From assembly GCF_010093345.1 (NCBI RefSeq), contig NZ_PDWT01000001.1, forward strand, positions 1,364,001-1,428,000: a DNA stretch of 64,000 nt. The letters run 5' to 3'. Below, one piece after another: positions 7,821 to 15,900 of the stretch. Below the pieces are notes generated by a model. That model was not told the DNA's origin, did no database searches, and saw only the letters and a program-made list of their open reading frames with translations. This DNA comes from Pseudoxanthomonas yeongjuensis. GTDB lineage: Bacteria; Pseudomonadota; Gammaproteobacteria; Xanthomonadales; Xanthomonadaceae. A program made the position numbers and the translations under genes. Positions within the stretch are counted from its first letter, which is position 1; every line of letters begins with the position of its first letter.

Positions 7821-8804
7821 ATGACCGCCCCCGACAAGCGCGAATTCACCCTCGAACCCGACAACGCCGAGCGATTGGCCAACCTGGCCGGGCCGTTCGA
7901 TGCGCACCTGCGCCAGATCGAACTGCGCCTGGGCGTGGAAATCGCCAACCGCGGCAACATCTTCAAGGTCACCGGTCCCGCGGCCGAAGTGAAAGCGACC
8001 GAAAAGCTGCTGCGCGCGCTGTACGCCGAAGCCGGCGAGGAAACCTTCGACAGCGAAGCGATCCACCTGCGCCTCAACGCGGCCAACGTCGAGCACCTGG
8101 CCGCCGGTGGTTTCCAGCCGCAGGACGTGGCGATCAAGGTCAAGCGCGGCACCGTGCGCGGCCGCGGCCCCAACCAGGCCGCCTACCTGCACGCCATCGC
8201 CACCCACGACATCAATTTCGGCATCGGCCCGGCCGGTACCGGCAAGACCTTCCTCGCCGTCGCCAGCGCGGTGGAAGCGCTCAACGAATCGCGCGTGCAG
8301 CGCCTCATCCTGGTGCGGCCCGCGGTGGAAGCCGGCGAAAAGCTCGGTTTCCTGCCCGGCGACCTGAGCCAGAAGGTCGATCCGTACCTGCGCCCGCTGT
8401 ACGACGCGCTGTATGAAATGCTCGGCGTGGAAAAGGTCCTCAAGCTGCTGGAGAAGAACGTCATCGAGATCGCGCCGCTGGCCTACATGCGCGGCCGCAC
8501 GCTCAACGACGCGTTCGTGATCCTCGACGAGGCGCAGAACACCACCATCGAGCAGATGAAGATGTTCCTGACCCGGATCGGCTACGGCAGCACCGCCGTG
8601 GTCACCGGCGACCTGACCCAGATCGACCTGCCCAAGCACGTGAAATCGGGGTTGAAGGACGGCCTGGAAGTGCTGCGCGGCGTCGACGGCATCAGCTTCA
8701 CCTTCTTCACCAGCCGCGACGTGGTCCGGCATCCGCTGGTGGCGAAGATCGTGCGGGCTTACGATGAGCGCGATGGCAAGGATGCGGAAACGGGGCCGGC
8801 GTGA
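7821..8804 (+). CDS. phoH: PhoH-like ATPase (YbeZ)
   Basis: Cytoplasmic P-loop ATPase of 327 aa (PhoH/YbeZ family), a partner of YbeY in RNA maturation in relatives. A KH-like N-terminal part (residues 1-60) precedes the ATPase domain with Walker A GPAGTGKT at 136-143 and Walker [12 protein letters not shown]; sensor-like [12 protein letters not shown] follows. Length agrees with the roughly 320-350 aa typical of the family. It precedes ybeY by 173 bp, a gap occupied by repeats. The gene is part of the conserved miaB-phoH-ybeY-corC order, here without miaB immediately upstream. Confidence 0.93.
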   Translation: MTAPDKREFTLEPDNAERLANLAGPFDAHLRQIELRLGVEIANRGNIFKVTGPAAEVKATEKLLRALYAEAGEETFDSEAIHLRLNAANVEHLAAGGFQPQDVAIKVKRGTVRGRGPNQAAYLHAIATHDINFGIGPAGTGKTFLAVASAVEALNESRVQRLILVRPAVEAGEKLGFLPGDLSQKVDPYLRPLYDALYEMLGVEKVLKLLEKNVIEIAPLAYMRGRTLNDAFVILDEAQNTTIEQMKMFLTRIGYGSTAVVTGDLTQIDLPKHVKSGLKDGLEVLRGVDGISFTFFTSRDVVRHPLVAKIVRAYDERDGKDAETGPA

Positions 8805-8814
8805 TTCTTCAGTT

Positions 8815-8970
8815 CGTCGTTCCCGCGAAGGCGGGAATCGCTCTTAGCCTCCTTCAAGGAGGTCGAGTGGGAATAATGTTGCTTGAAATCGAAAGGCTTG
8901 AAATCGAAAGGCAGCCGAGCAAGCTCGGCTCTACGAAGCAGGAGCGATTCCCGCCTTCGCGGGAATGACG
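8815..8970. repeat. Second TTCCCGC-gaag-GCGGGAA inverted pair, with a 15-bp tandem repeat inside
   Basis: The outer arms run CGTCGTTCCCGCGAAGGCGG to the inverse at 8945-8970 (one mismatch: GTCGTT versus GTCATT). Between them lie a short hairpin (CTCCTTCAAGGAG) and two perfect tandem copies of CTTGAAATCGAAAGG at 8882-8896 and 8897-8911. The element fills the phoH-ybeY gap; if phoH and ybeY are cotranscribed it is part of their mRNA. Confidence 0.8.
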
Positions 8971-8977
8971 AACCCCA

Positions 8978-9469
8978 ATGACCCAAGGCCCCGTCCATCT
9001 CGAAGTTTCCGTCAGCTACGCCCTGCCCCGCGCGGGCTTGCCTTCGTCGGTGAGTTTCCGCAAGTGGGTGGCGGCCGCGCTGCACGGGCGCATCCGCGAA
9101 GCCGACCTGGCGGTGCGCATCGTCGATACCAAGGAAGGCCGCGCCCTCAACCGCCACTACCGCGGCAAGGACTACGCGACCAACGTGCTCAGTTTCCCGG
9201 CGGAAATGGCCGAGGGCGTGAAAATGCCGAAAGGCTTCAAGATGCCGCTGCTGGGCGATCTGGTGATCTGCGCCCCGGTGGTCGCGCGCGAGGCCAGGGA
9301 ACAGAAGAAGAAACTGGCCGCGCACTACGCGCACCTGACCGTGCATGGCGCGCTGCACCTGCTGGGCTGGAACCACGAGGACGACCGCGAGGCCGAAGCC
9401 ATGGAACAGCTGGAGCGCGAAATCCTGGCCGAGCTCGGCATCGACGACCCTTACGCATTCGAGGAATAG
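8978..9469 (+). CDS. ybeY: Endoribonuclease YbeY (rRNA maturation factor)
   Basis: Single-strand-specific metallo-endoribonuclease needed for 16S rRNA 3' end maturation and late 70S quality control. The 163-aa protein holds the zinc triad in [11 protein letters not shown] (His123, His127, His133) and the upstream NVLSFPAE motif. Start ATG at 8978 follows the repeat closely. An insert near residues 80-92 ([10 protein letters not shown]) seems to lengthen the loop before LLGDLVI. It is followed after 2 nt by the next gene, suggesting cotranscription. Confidence 0.95.
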   Translation: MTQGPVHLEVSVSYALPRAGLPSSVSFRKWVAAALHGRIREADLAVRIVDTKEGRALNRHYRGKDYATNVLSFPAEMAEGVKMPKGFKMPLLGDLVICAPVVAREAREQKKKLAAHYAHLTVHGALHLLGWNHEDDREAEAMEQLEREILAELGIDDPYAFEE

Positions 9470-9471
9470 GC

Positions 9472-10137
9472 ATGCGCCGTTTTTTGCTTCCGCTGGCGGC
9501 ATTGCTGCCGCTTCCGTTGTTCGCGCAGACGCCTGCCGCATCGCCGGAAATATCCGCCACCGCCACTTCGGGCACGGACGTTGCCGAGAAAACTGCGGGA
9601 AAGCCCGCCGAACCGCTCGATCCGGCCCGCATCGACCTGGCCGGCCTGATCGAATGCAGGCGCGAGCTGGCCGACTTCCACTACCTGGCCCCGGCCCTGA
9701 TCGAACCCTTGCAGGCGGTCGCACTGGGCTGGCGCCCGCTGCCGCAGGCCAATCTGTTCATGACCGAGTTCATGCTCAACACGCCGATCAGCGTGTTCGG
9801 GCATAGCACCGACCATATCGCCTTCACCGGCGACAGCATCATCGCCATCCTCGACCTGGCCGACCCGCGCCCGCTGGCGAAACAACTGGAACTGGAAACG
9901 GCGGTCGACACGCCGGCCAAGGCGATGTTCGGCAAGGAACTGCGCAGCCATGAGCAGCGCGACGAGGCCAGCGGAATCACCCTGATCGATTCGGTGGTGC
10001 TCAACGTGTCCAACGTCTCCTCGCATCCGGGCAAGACCCTAGTCGGTTGCAGCTACATCATGGACACGCTGGAAGAGGAGCCGGAAGCGGCGCCCGCACA
10101 GGAACCGGCGCTGCCAACCGGCGCCGCATCGCCGTAG
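9472..10137 (+). CDS. Exported protein of unknown function
   Basis: A 221-aa protein with a clear signal peptide (MRRFLLPLAALLPLPLFAQT) and cleavage near Ala-Gln. An Ala/Thr-rich linker follows, then a region containing DLAGLIECRRELADFHYLAP and two conserved-looking cysteines (ECRR and VGCSYI). A hydrophilic Pro/Glu/Ala tail ends the protein. No catalytic motif or domain was recognised. It starts 2 nt after the ybeY stop and so is probably read from the same mRNA. A periplasmic location is inferred from the signal peptide only. Confidence 0.7.
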   Translation: MRRFLLPLAALLPLPLFAQTPAASPEISATATSGTDVAEKTAGKPAEPLDPARIDLAGLIECRRELADFHYLAPALIEPLQAVALGWRPLPQANLFMTEFMLNTPISVFGHSTDHIAFTGDSIIAILDLADPRPLAKQLELETAVDTPAKAMFGKELRSHEQRDEASGITLIDSVVLNVSNVSSHPGKTLVGCSYIMDTLEEEPEAAPAQEPALPTGAASP

Positions 10138-10310
10138 CTCCGTGCGGGAGGGAGTCCGACCCGACGCTTCCCTGCTTGTTGTGAATTCTGCTTGTTGCGG
10201 ATCGCAGTACGCCAGTCGCCACATGTCGCGGGCGCCCAGGTCGTGGGAGCGGCGGGGATCAAGACGCGTTGCTGGCCGCAATGCCCGAGAAAGTACCGGA
10301 CAACCTGCGG

Positions 10311-10372
10311 AAGGGACTTCAGCCCCGACCCGGTATAGACGGGGCCTGCCGGGACTGAAGCCCCTCCCGCAC
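10311..10372. repeat. Inverted REP-like pair, GGGGCTTCAGCCCC-type stem
   Basis: The left part AAGGGACTTCAGCCCCGACC and the right part, on the minus strand GTGCGGGAGGGGCTTCAGTC, form a hairpin. A third truncated head GTGCGGGAGGGAGTCCGACC is at 10142. The whole 10138-10427 gap between the exported protein and corC holds only this repeat material; no gene is seen in it. Confidence 0.65.
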
Positions 10373-10427
10373 GCATCCTGATAGACTGCCGCCGTCGCCC
10401 TCCACAGGGCTGCCTGTTACCCAACAA

Positions 10428-11303
10428 ATGTCAGAAGACGACAGTACCCCCGCGCCGGAAGCCTCCGAGAAACACCCGGAGAAGCGGCGCACCTGGCTGG
10501 ACCGCATCAGTTCCGCGTTCTCCGGCGAACCCTCCTCACGCGACGACCTGATCGCGCTGTTGCGCGATGCGCAGGGCGACGGGCTGATCGCCAGCGACAC
10601 GCTGCGGATGATGGAAGGCGCCATCGCCGTGGCCGAGCTGACCGTCGGCGACGTGATGGTGTCGCGCTCGCAGATGGTGTCGCTGCCCATCGCCTCGCGC
10701 TTCCTCGACCTGATGAAGGAAGTGGTGGAGTCGGGCCACTCGCGCTTCCCCGTGCATGGCGAGAACAAGGACGAGATCCTCGGCATCCTGCTGGCCAAGG
10801 ACCTGCTGCGCGGCGTGGTCGCCGACAACGGCCCCGGCAACGTGCGCGAACTGCTGCGCCCGGCGGTGCTGATCCCGGAATCGAAGAAGCTCAACCTGCT
10901 GCTCAAGGAATTCCGCCTGTCGCGCAACCACATGGCGATCGTCGTGGACGAATACGGCGGCGTGGCCGGCCTGGTCACCATCGAGGACGTGCTGGAACAG
11001 ATCGTCGGCGAGATCGACGACGAGCACGACGAGGCCGAGGAAGGCGCCGACCTGATCGCGGTGCATGCCGACGGGCAGTACGTGGTCGACGCGCTGACCC
11101 CGATCGCCGATTTCAACGAACGCTTCGGCGCCGACTTCCCCGACGACGAGTACGACACCGTCGGCGGCCTGGTCACCGCGGCCATCGGCCACCTGCCGGA
11201 TACCGACGAGGAACTGACCCTGGGAAGGTTCGAGTTCCGCGTGGCCAAGGCCGATGCCCGCCGCGTGCATGCGTTCCATGTCGGCGTGCTTTCCGATAAC
11301 TAG
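10428..11303 (+). CDS. corC: CorC/YbeX-family magnesium-cobalt efflux accessory protein
   Basis: Cytoplasmic CBS-pair protein of 291 aa, implicated with CorA in Mg2+/Co2+ homeostasis and, as YbeX, linked to the ybeZ-ybeY operon. An N-terminal region (EPSSRDDLIALLRDAQGDGL) leads to two CBS domains (about residues 67-190, including ILGILLAKDLLRGVV and MAIVVDEYGGVAGLVTIEDV) and a C-terminal CorC_HlyC domain (residues about 200-288, DEYDTVGGLVTAAIGHLPD). No membrane segments, as usual for CorC versus longer HlyC/CNNM homologues. The apolipoprotein N-acyltransferase gene often found next is not here. Confidence 0.93.
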   Translation: MSEDDSTPAPEASEKHPEKRRTWLDRISSAFSGEPSSRDDLIALLRDAQGDGLIASDTLRMMEGAIAVAELTVGDVMVSRSQMVSLPIASRFLDLMKEVVESGHSRFPVHGENKDEILGILLAKDLLRGVVADNGPGNVRELLRPAVLIPESKKLNLLLKEFRLSRNHMAIVVDEYGGVAGLVTIEDVLEQIVGEIDDEHDEAEEGADLIAVHADGQYVVDALTPIADFNERFGADFPDDEYDTVGGLVTAAIGHLPDTDEELTLGRFEFRVAKADARRVHAFHVGVLSDN

Positions 11304-11304
11304 C

Positions 11305-12525
11305 ATGCCGATAAACCGGATGTCCGCCCGTTTGATGTTCGCGCGCCTGATCGTGCTGGGACTGCTGTCGCTGCTGGCGGCTTCGGCCTGGGCGGCATCG
11401 CCGCCCACGACTGCCCCGCGCATCGGGGTGATGACCATGCAGCCGGGCGAGATCTTCTTCGAGCGCTTCGGCCACGACGCCATCGTCGTCGTCGATCCGC
11501 GGACCGGCGAGGCGACTTCGTACAACTTCGGCTTCTTCGACATGGATGAGCCCGGCTTCGCCGGCCGCTTCGCCCTGGGCGACATGCAGTACTACTTGGT
11601 CGCGCTGCCGCTGCAGCAGGACCTTTCCTATTACCGGGAGGTCGGACGCGGCGTGAAACTGCAATGGCTGGACTTGCCGCCGGAACAGGCGCGATCCCTG
11701 GCCGACGCATTGGCCGAGCGCGCCAAGCCCGAAAACGCGCGCTACCGCTACGACTATTTCACTTCGAACTGTTCCACCCAGGTCCGCGATGCGCTCGACC
11801 GCGCCATGGGCGGCGCGCTGAAGTCGCAGATGGTCGGGCGCTCGCGCGGCAATACCTTCCGCAGCGAGGCGGTGCGCCTGGCGTCGCCTGCGTTGTGGAT
11901 GTGGCTGGGTTTCGACATAGGCCTGGGCCCGTACGCCGATGTGCCGATGTCGCGCTGGGAGGAAGCCTACGTGCCGATGCGCCTGGCCGACAGCCTCGAC
12001 GAGGCCAGCAACAGCGCCGGTCGCCCGCTGGTGCAGTCGGAACAGGTGCTGGTGCCGCACCGGATCGCACCGGAACCACCGGAGCGTCCGCGCCGCTGGT
12101 GGCCGTGGCTGCTGGCGGGCCTGTTCGTCGCAACCGCGATCCTGCTTGCCGCGCCGCGCAAACCGCGCCTGGTCGCGGCGCTCGCCTTGCCGCTGTGGCT
12201 GGTCTGCGGCGTGGTCGGTGCGTTGCTGGTGTTCCTGTGGGGCTTCACCGAACACCACGCCGCCTGGGCCAACCGCAACCTGCTGTTGTTCAATCCCTTG
12301 TGCCTGCTGTTGATCCCGGGCGCGGTGACGCTGTTGCGCAAGCGCACGCCCGCGGCGTGGTTCCGCTGGCTGCTGTCGATCGTGGCCGCCGCCGCCGCAA
12401 GCGCGTGGATGGTGCTGTGGCTGTCGACGAATCCGCAGGTCAACCACGCCTGGGTCGCGCTGCTGCTGCCCGTGCATGCGGCGCTTGCATACGTATTCGT
12501 GCGCCGGCGCGGCTCGTTGCACTGA
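11305..12525 (+). CDS. DUF4105-domain membrane protein
   Basis: Protein of 406 aa with a signal/anchor (MFARLIVLGLLSLLAASAWA), a periplasmic DUF4105 domain (residues about 45-250, with FERFGHDAIVVVD, YNFGFFDMD and YDYFTSNCSTQVRDALD) and about five C-terminal membrane helices starting WWPWLLAGLFVATAILLA. The conserved His in GHDA and Asn-Cys in TSNCST are suggestive of the papain-like/NlpC-type active site proposed for this family, which is not experimentally settled. Start ATG 11305 lies 1 nt after the corC stop; ATG 11320 is equally plausible. Probable cotranscription with corC. Confidence 0.8.
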   Translation: MPINRMSARLMFARLIVLGLLSLLAASAWAASPPTTAPRIGVMTMQPGEIFFERFGHDAIVVVDPRTGEATSYNFGFFDMDEPGFAGRFALGDMQYYLVALPLQQDLSYYREVGRGVKLQWLDLPPEQARSLADALAERAKPENARYRYDYFTSNCSTQVRDALDRAMGGALKSQMVGRSRGNTFRSEAVRLASPALWMWLGFDIGLGPYADVPMSRWEEAYVPMRLADSLDEASNSAGRPLVQSEQVLVPHRIAPEPPERPRRWWPWLLAGLFVATAILLAAPRKPRLVAALALPLWLVCGVVGALLVFLWGFTEHHAAWANRNLLLFNPLCLLLIPGAVTLLRKRTPAAWFRWLLSIVAAAAASAWMVLWLSTNPQVNHAWVALLLPVHAALAYVFVRRRGSLH

Positions 12526-12571
12526 GAAGACTGGCAGGATGCGGCTTACTGGCCGCCTTCCGGAATTCCGC

Positions 12572-14611
12572 ATGTCCTTCCGCCCGCTCGCGCTGATCGC
12601 ACTGCTTTTCTCCAGCCACGCATTCGCCGCACCCACGCTCCCGCTCCCGCCCAAGGTCGGCATCGCTTCGCCCGACGGCAATCTGTCGGTGGAAGTGACC
12701 ACCGACAACGACGGGCGCCCGAGTTACGCGGTGCTGCGCGATGGCAAGCCGGTGATTTCGCCTTCGCGGCTGGGCTTCCTGTTCCTCGACGTACCCAAGT
12801 TCGAGCGCAATTTCGTCATCGCCGGACACCAGGCCCGTAGCTTCGACGAAACCTGGGAACAACCCTGGGGCGAGCGCCGCAGCATCCGCAACCACTACAA
12901 CGAACTGCGCGTCGTCCTGACCGAGAAGAACGCGCTGAAGCGCAGCATCGACGTGGTGTTCCGCGTCTACGACGACGGGCTTGGGTTCCGTTATGAATTC
13001 CCGGACCAGGCCTCGTTGAAGGAAGTGAAGATCGGCGAGGAATTGACCGAATTCGATATCGCCGAACCCGCCACCGCCTGGTGGATTCCCGCCGGCGAGT
13101 GGAACCGCGAGGAATACCTCTACCACCGCACCCCGGTGCAGGAAGTCGGCGACGCGCAGACGCCGATCACGCTGCGCACCGACAACGGCCTGCATATCTC
13201 CATCCATGAAGCCGAACTGATCGACTACGCCGGCATGAACCTGACCCGCGTGGAGGATCGCAAATTCCGCGCCATGCTCACGCCCGGCATCGGCGACGGC
13301 AAGGTCGTGCGCACCGCGCCGTTCAACACCCCGTGGCGCACGCTGCAGATCGCCGACAATGCGGGCGACCTGGTCACTTCCAGCCTGATCCTCAACCTCA
13401 ACGAACCCAACAAGCTGGGCGATGTGTCGTGGGTCAAGCCGATGAAGTACGTCGGCGTGTGGTGGGAGATGCATCTGGACAGGAAGACCTGGGCGTCCGG
13501 CCCGAAGCATGGCGCCACCGACGAGAACGTGATGCGCCACATCGACTTCGCCGCCAAGCATGGCCTGGGCGGCGTGCTGGTCGAAGGCTGGAACGTGGGC
13601 TGGGACGGCGACTGGTTCGGCAACGGCGAGGATTTCAGCTTCACCCGGCCGTATCCGGATTTCGATATCGAAAAACTCGCCGCCTATGCGAAATCGAAGC
13701 ACGTTAGGCTGATCGGCCACCATGAGACCTCGGGCAACGCCGCGCATTACGAATCGCAGATGGGCGCGGGCTTCGACCTGTACCAGCGGCTCGGCATCGA
13801 TGCGGTCAAGACCGGCTATGTCGCCGATGCCGGCCAGGCCAAGGTCACGGGCCTCGACGGCAAGGTGCATTACGCCTGGCACGAAGGCCAGGACATGGCG
13901 CGGCACCACCTGAAGGTGGTGGCCGAGGCGGCCAAGCGCCATATTTCGGTCAACCCGCACGAACCGATCAAGGACACCGGCCTGCGCCGCACCTACCCGA
14001 ACTGGATCACCCGCGAAGGCGCGCGCGGCATGGAATTCAGCGCCTGGGGCGTGCCCGGCAATCCGCCCGAGCACGAAGCCAACCTGGTGTTCACCCGCCT
14101 GCTGGCCGGGCCGATGGACTACACCCCCGGCATCTTCGGCATGAAGACGCGCGCACCCGATGGCGTCGCCACCACCTGGGCCAAGCAGTTGGCGCTGTAC
14201 GTGGTGATCTACAGCCCCCTGCAGATGGCCGCCGACCTGCTGGAGAACTATGAGGCGAATCCGAAGCCGTTCAAGTTCATCGAGGACGTGCCGGTGGATT
14301 GGGAGGACACCCGCGTGCTCAATGGCGAGATCGGCGACTTCGTCACCATCGTGCGCAAGGATCGCAACAGCGACGACTGGTACCTGGGCGCGATCTCCGA
14401 CGAGGAAGGCCGCGAGCTGAAGGCGCCGCTGTCGTTCCTCGATCCCGGCCGCAAGTACCTCGCGCAGATCTATCGCGATGGCGAGCACGCCGACTGGAAG
14501 CGCGCGCCGCAGGACATCGTGATCGAGCAGCGTGAAGTCACCAGCTCCGACACGCTTACCCTGCGCCTGGCGCCGGGTGGCGGCCAGGCGATCCGCTTCG
14601 TAGCGCAATAA
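12572..14611 (+). CDS. Glycoside hydrolase family 97 alpha-glucosidase (SusB-like)
   Basis: Exported 679-aa enzyme expected to release glucose from alpha-glucans in the periplasm. Signal peptide MSFRPLALIALLFSSHAFAA is followed by a beta-sandwich domain (about 25-270), a TIM barrel (about 280-560) and a C-terminal beta domain. Residues aligning with the inverting SusB-type active site are present: Glu338 in VLVEGWN, Glu385 in HHETSGN and Glu464 in NPHEP; I see no Asp nucleophile of the retaining GH97 branch at the barrel strand. An earlier ATG at 12539 only adds residues before the signal peptide. It follows the DUF4105 gene by 46 bp. There is no SusC/TonB receptor gene beside it, so the substrate is inferred from family alone. 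Confidence 0.9.
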   Translation: MSFRPLALIALLFSSHAFAAPTLPLPPKVGIASPDGNLSVEVTTDNDGRPSYAVLRDGKPVISPSRLGFLFLDVPKFERNFVIAGHQARSFDETWEQPWGERRSIRNHYNELRVVLTEKNALKRSIDVVFRVYDDGLGFRYEFPDQASLKEVKIGEELTEFDIAEPATAWWIPAGEWNREEYLYHRTPVQEVGDAQTPITLRTDNGLHISIHEAELIDYAGMNLTRVEDRKFRAMLTPGIGDGKVVRTAPFNTPWRTLQIADNAGDLVTSSLILNLNEPNKLGDVSWVKPMKYVGVWWEMHLDRKTWASGPKHGATDENVMRHIDFAAKHGLGGVLVEGWNVGWDGDWFGNGEDFSFTRPYPDFDIEKLAAYAKSKHVRLIGHHETSGNAAHYESQMGAGFDLYQRLGIDAVKTGYVADAGQAKVTGLDGKVHYAWHEGQDMARHHLKVVAEAAKRHISVNPHEPIKDTGLRRTYPNWITREGARGMEFSAWGVPGNPPEHEANLVFTRLLAGPMDYTPGIFGMKTRAPDGVATTWAKQLALYVVIYSPLQMAADLLENYEANPKPFKFIEDVPVDWEDTRVLNGEIGDFVTIVRKDRNSDDWYLGAISDEEGRELKAPLSFLDPGRKYLAQIYRDGEHADWKRAPQDIVIEQREVTSSDTLTLRLAPGGGQAIRFVAQ

Positions 14612-14678
14612 CCCGTAGGAGCGCCCCTACAAGGTCATCGGCTTGCCGCATTACCCCGGCTGCCTCACCATGCGCGGC

Positions 14679-15680
14679 ATGAACGACACCGCCAAGCCCG
14701 CATTGCCTTCCTGCGTCATCAACTGCGTGGTCTACGACAAGGCCGGCAAGCGCCACGACATCACCCTGGACGAGATCAGCGATGTACTGGCCCGGGACGA
14801 CGGCAGCTTCGTCTGGGTCGGCCTGTACGAGCCGGCCGACGAAATCCTGGACAAACTGCAGGAGGAGTTCGGTCTGCACGACCTGGCGGTGGAAGACGCG
14901 CAGAACGCGCACCAGCGGCCGAAACTGGAAGCCTATGGCAATTCGATGTTCGTGGTCATCCACACCGCGCAGGTTGTCGACGAAAGAATCGTCTACGGCG
15001 AAACCCATGCGTTCGTCGGACCACGCTACCTGATCACCGTCCGCCACGGCGCCTCGCTCTCGTACTCCCCGGTGCGCGAGCGCGTGGAAAGGGAGCCGGA
15101 ACTGCTGGTCCTCGGTCCGTCCTACGGCCTGTACGCGGTGCTGGATTTCATCGTCGACAACTACCGCCCGATCATCGACGAGTTCCGCGATACCGCCGAC
15201 TCGCTGGAGCAGGCGATCTTCGCCGACACCTACAGCCGCGACACCGTGGTGCGGCTGTACGAACTGAAGCGCGAACTGAGCAAGATGCGCCTGGCCGTCG
15301 GTCCGCTGCAGGATGTGCTGTCGCAGCTGAGCCGCACCCAGAGCCCGCTGGTACCGGAAGAAGTACGCCTGTATTTCCGCGACGTCTACGACCATGCGCT
15401 GCGGGTCAACGAATCCATCGATACCCTGCGCGAGATGCTGACCACGGCGCTGAGCGTGAACCTCTCGCTGGTGACGCTGGGCCAGGGCGAAGTGGTGAAG
15501 CGACTCGGCGCGTGGGCCGCGCTGCTGGCCGCGCCGACCCTGATCACCAGTTGGTACGGCATGAATTTCCACCGGATGCCCGAACTCGACAAGGCCTATG
15601 CCTACCCGGCGCTGATCGGCGGCGTAGCGCTGGTGTGCGGCACCCTGTACTGGCTGTTCAAGCGCGCCAAATGGCTTTGA
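14679..15680 (+). CDS. corA: CorA-family magnesium/divalent cation channel
   Basis: Inner-membrane pentameric channel of 333 aa for Mg2+ (Co2+, Ni2+) uptake. A long cytoplasmic alpha/beta funnel (LQEEFGLHDLAVEDAQNAHQRPK is the hallmark, near residues 55-80) precedes two C-terminal membrane helices with the selectivity signature YGMN in SWYGMNFHRMPE. The gene ends in a basic tail KRAKWL. The ATG at 14679 (MNDTAKPALP) is preferred; ATGs at 14670 and 14643 are in frame but have no better ribosome site. A single truncated GTAGGAGCG repeat unit lies at 14615 upstream. Confidence 0.93.
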   Translation: MNDTAKPALPSCVINCVVYDKAGKRHDITLDEISDVLARDDGSFVWVGLYEPADEILDKLQEEFGLHDLAVEDAQNAHQRPKLEAYGNSMFVVIHTAQVVDERIVYGETHAFVGPRYLITVRHGASLSYSPVRERVEREPELLVLGPSYGLYAVLDFIVDNYRPIIDEFRDTADSLEQAIFADTYSRDTVVRLYELKRELSKMRLAVGPLQDVLSQLSRTQSPLVPEEVRLYFRDVYDHALRVNESIDTLREMLTTALSVNLSLVTLGQGEVVKRLGAWAALLAAPTLITSWYGMNFHRMPELDKAYAYPALIGGVALVCGTLYWLFKRAKWL

Positions 15681-15684
15681 ATCC

Positions 15685-15758
15685 GTAGGAGCGCCCCTTG
15701 GGCGCGATGCTCTTCGGTCGCATTGCGCAAGAGCATCGCGGGCAAGGCCCGCTCCTAC
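15685..15758. repeat. Hybrid REP pair with two different stems
   Basis: Left unit: GTAGGAGC head, stem GCGCCCcttGGGCGC, tail CGATGCTCTT. Right unit (minus strand): same head and same tail, but stem GCGGGCctTGCCCGC. The two units therefore share flanks and differ only in the self-complementary core. It follows corA. Confidence 0.85.
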
Positions 15759-15900
15759 CGGTGGTCGACATGACCGCGCTGCAGCGCACAAACCAGCGCT
15801 TCTTGCATTAAGACCAAAGTCGCAGTCTGAATCGGCGATTACGCATTGACCCGTCTGGCGCTTGGGAGGACTCTAGCCGCAGTCTCTCGGGAGGTGTTGC

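Noticed and set aside
12440..14608. Very long open frame on the minus strand opposite the GH97 gene
   Set aside because: Composition is that of an antisense shadow in GC-rich DNA (His/Gln/Arg/Val rich, no domain); the plus strand encodes a complete GH97 enzyme with signal peptide.
15846..15875. Promoter boxes upstream of cstA (TTGACC and CTCTAG)
   Set aside because: The -35 is good but no acceptable -10 lies at 16-18 nt; not strong enough to list.
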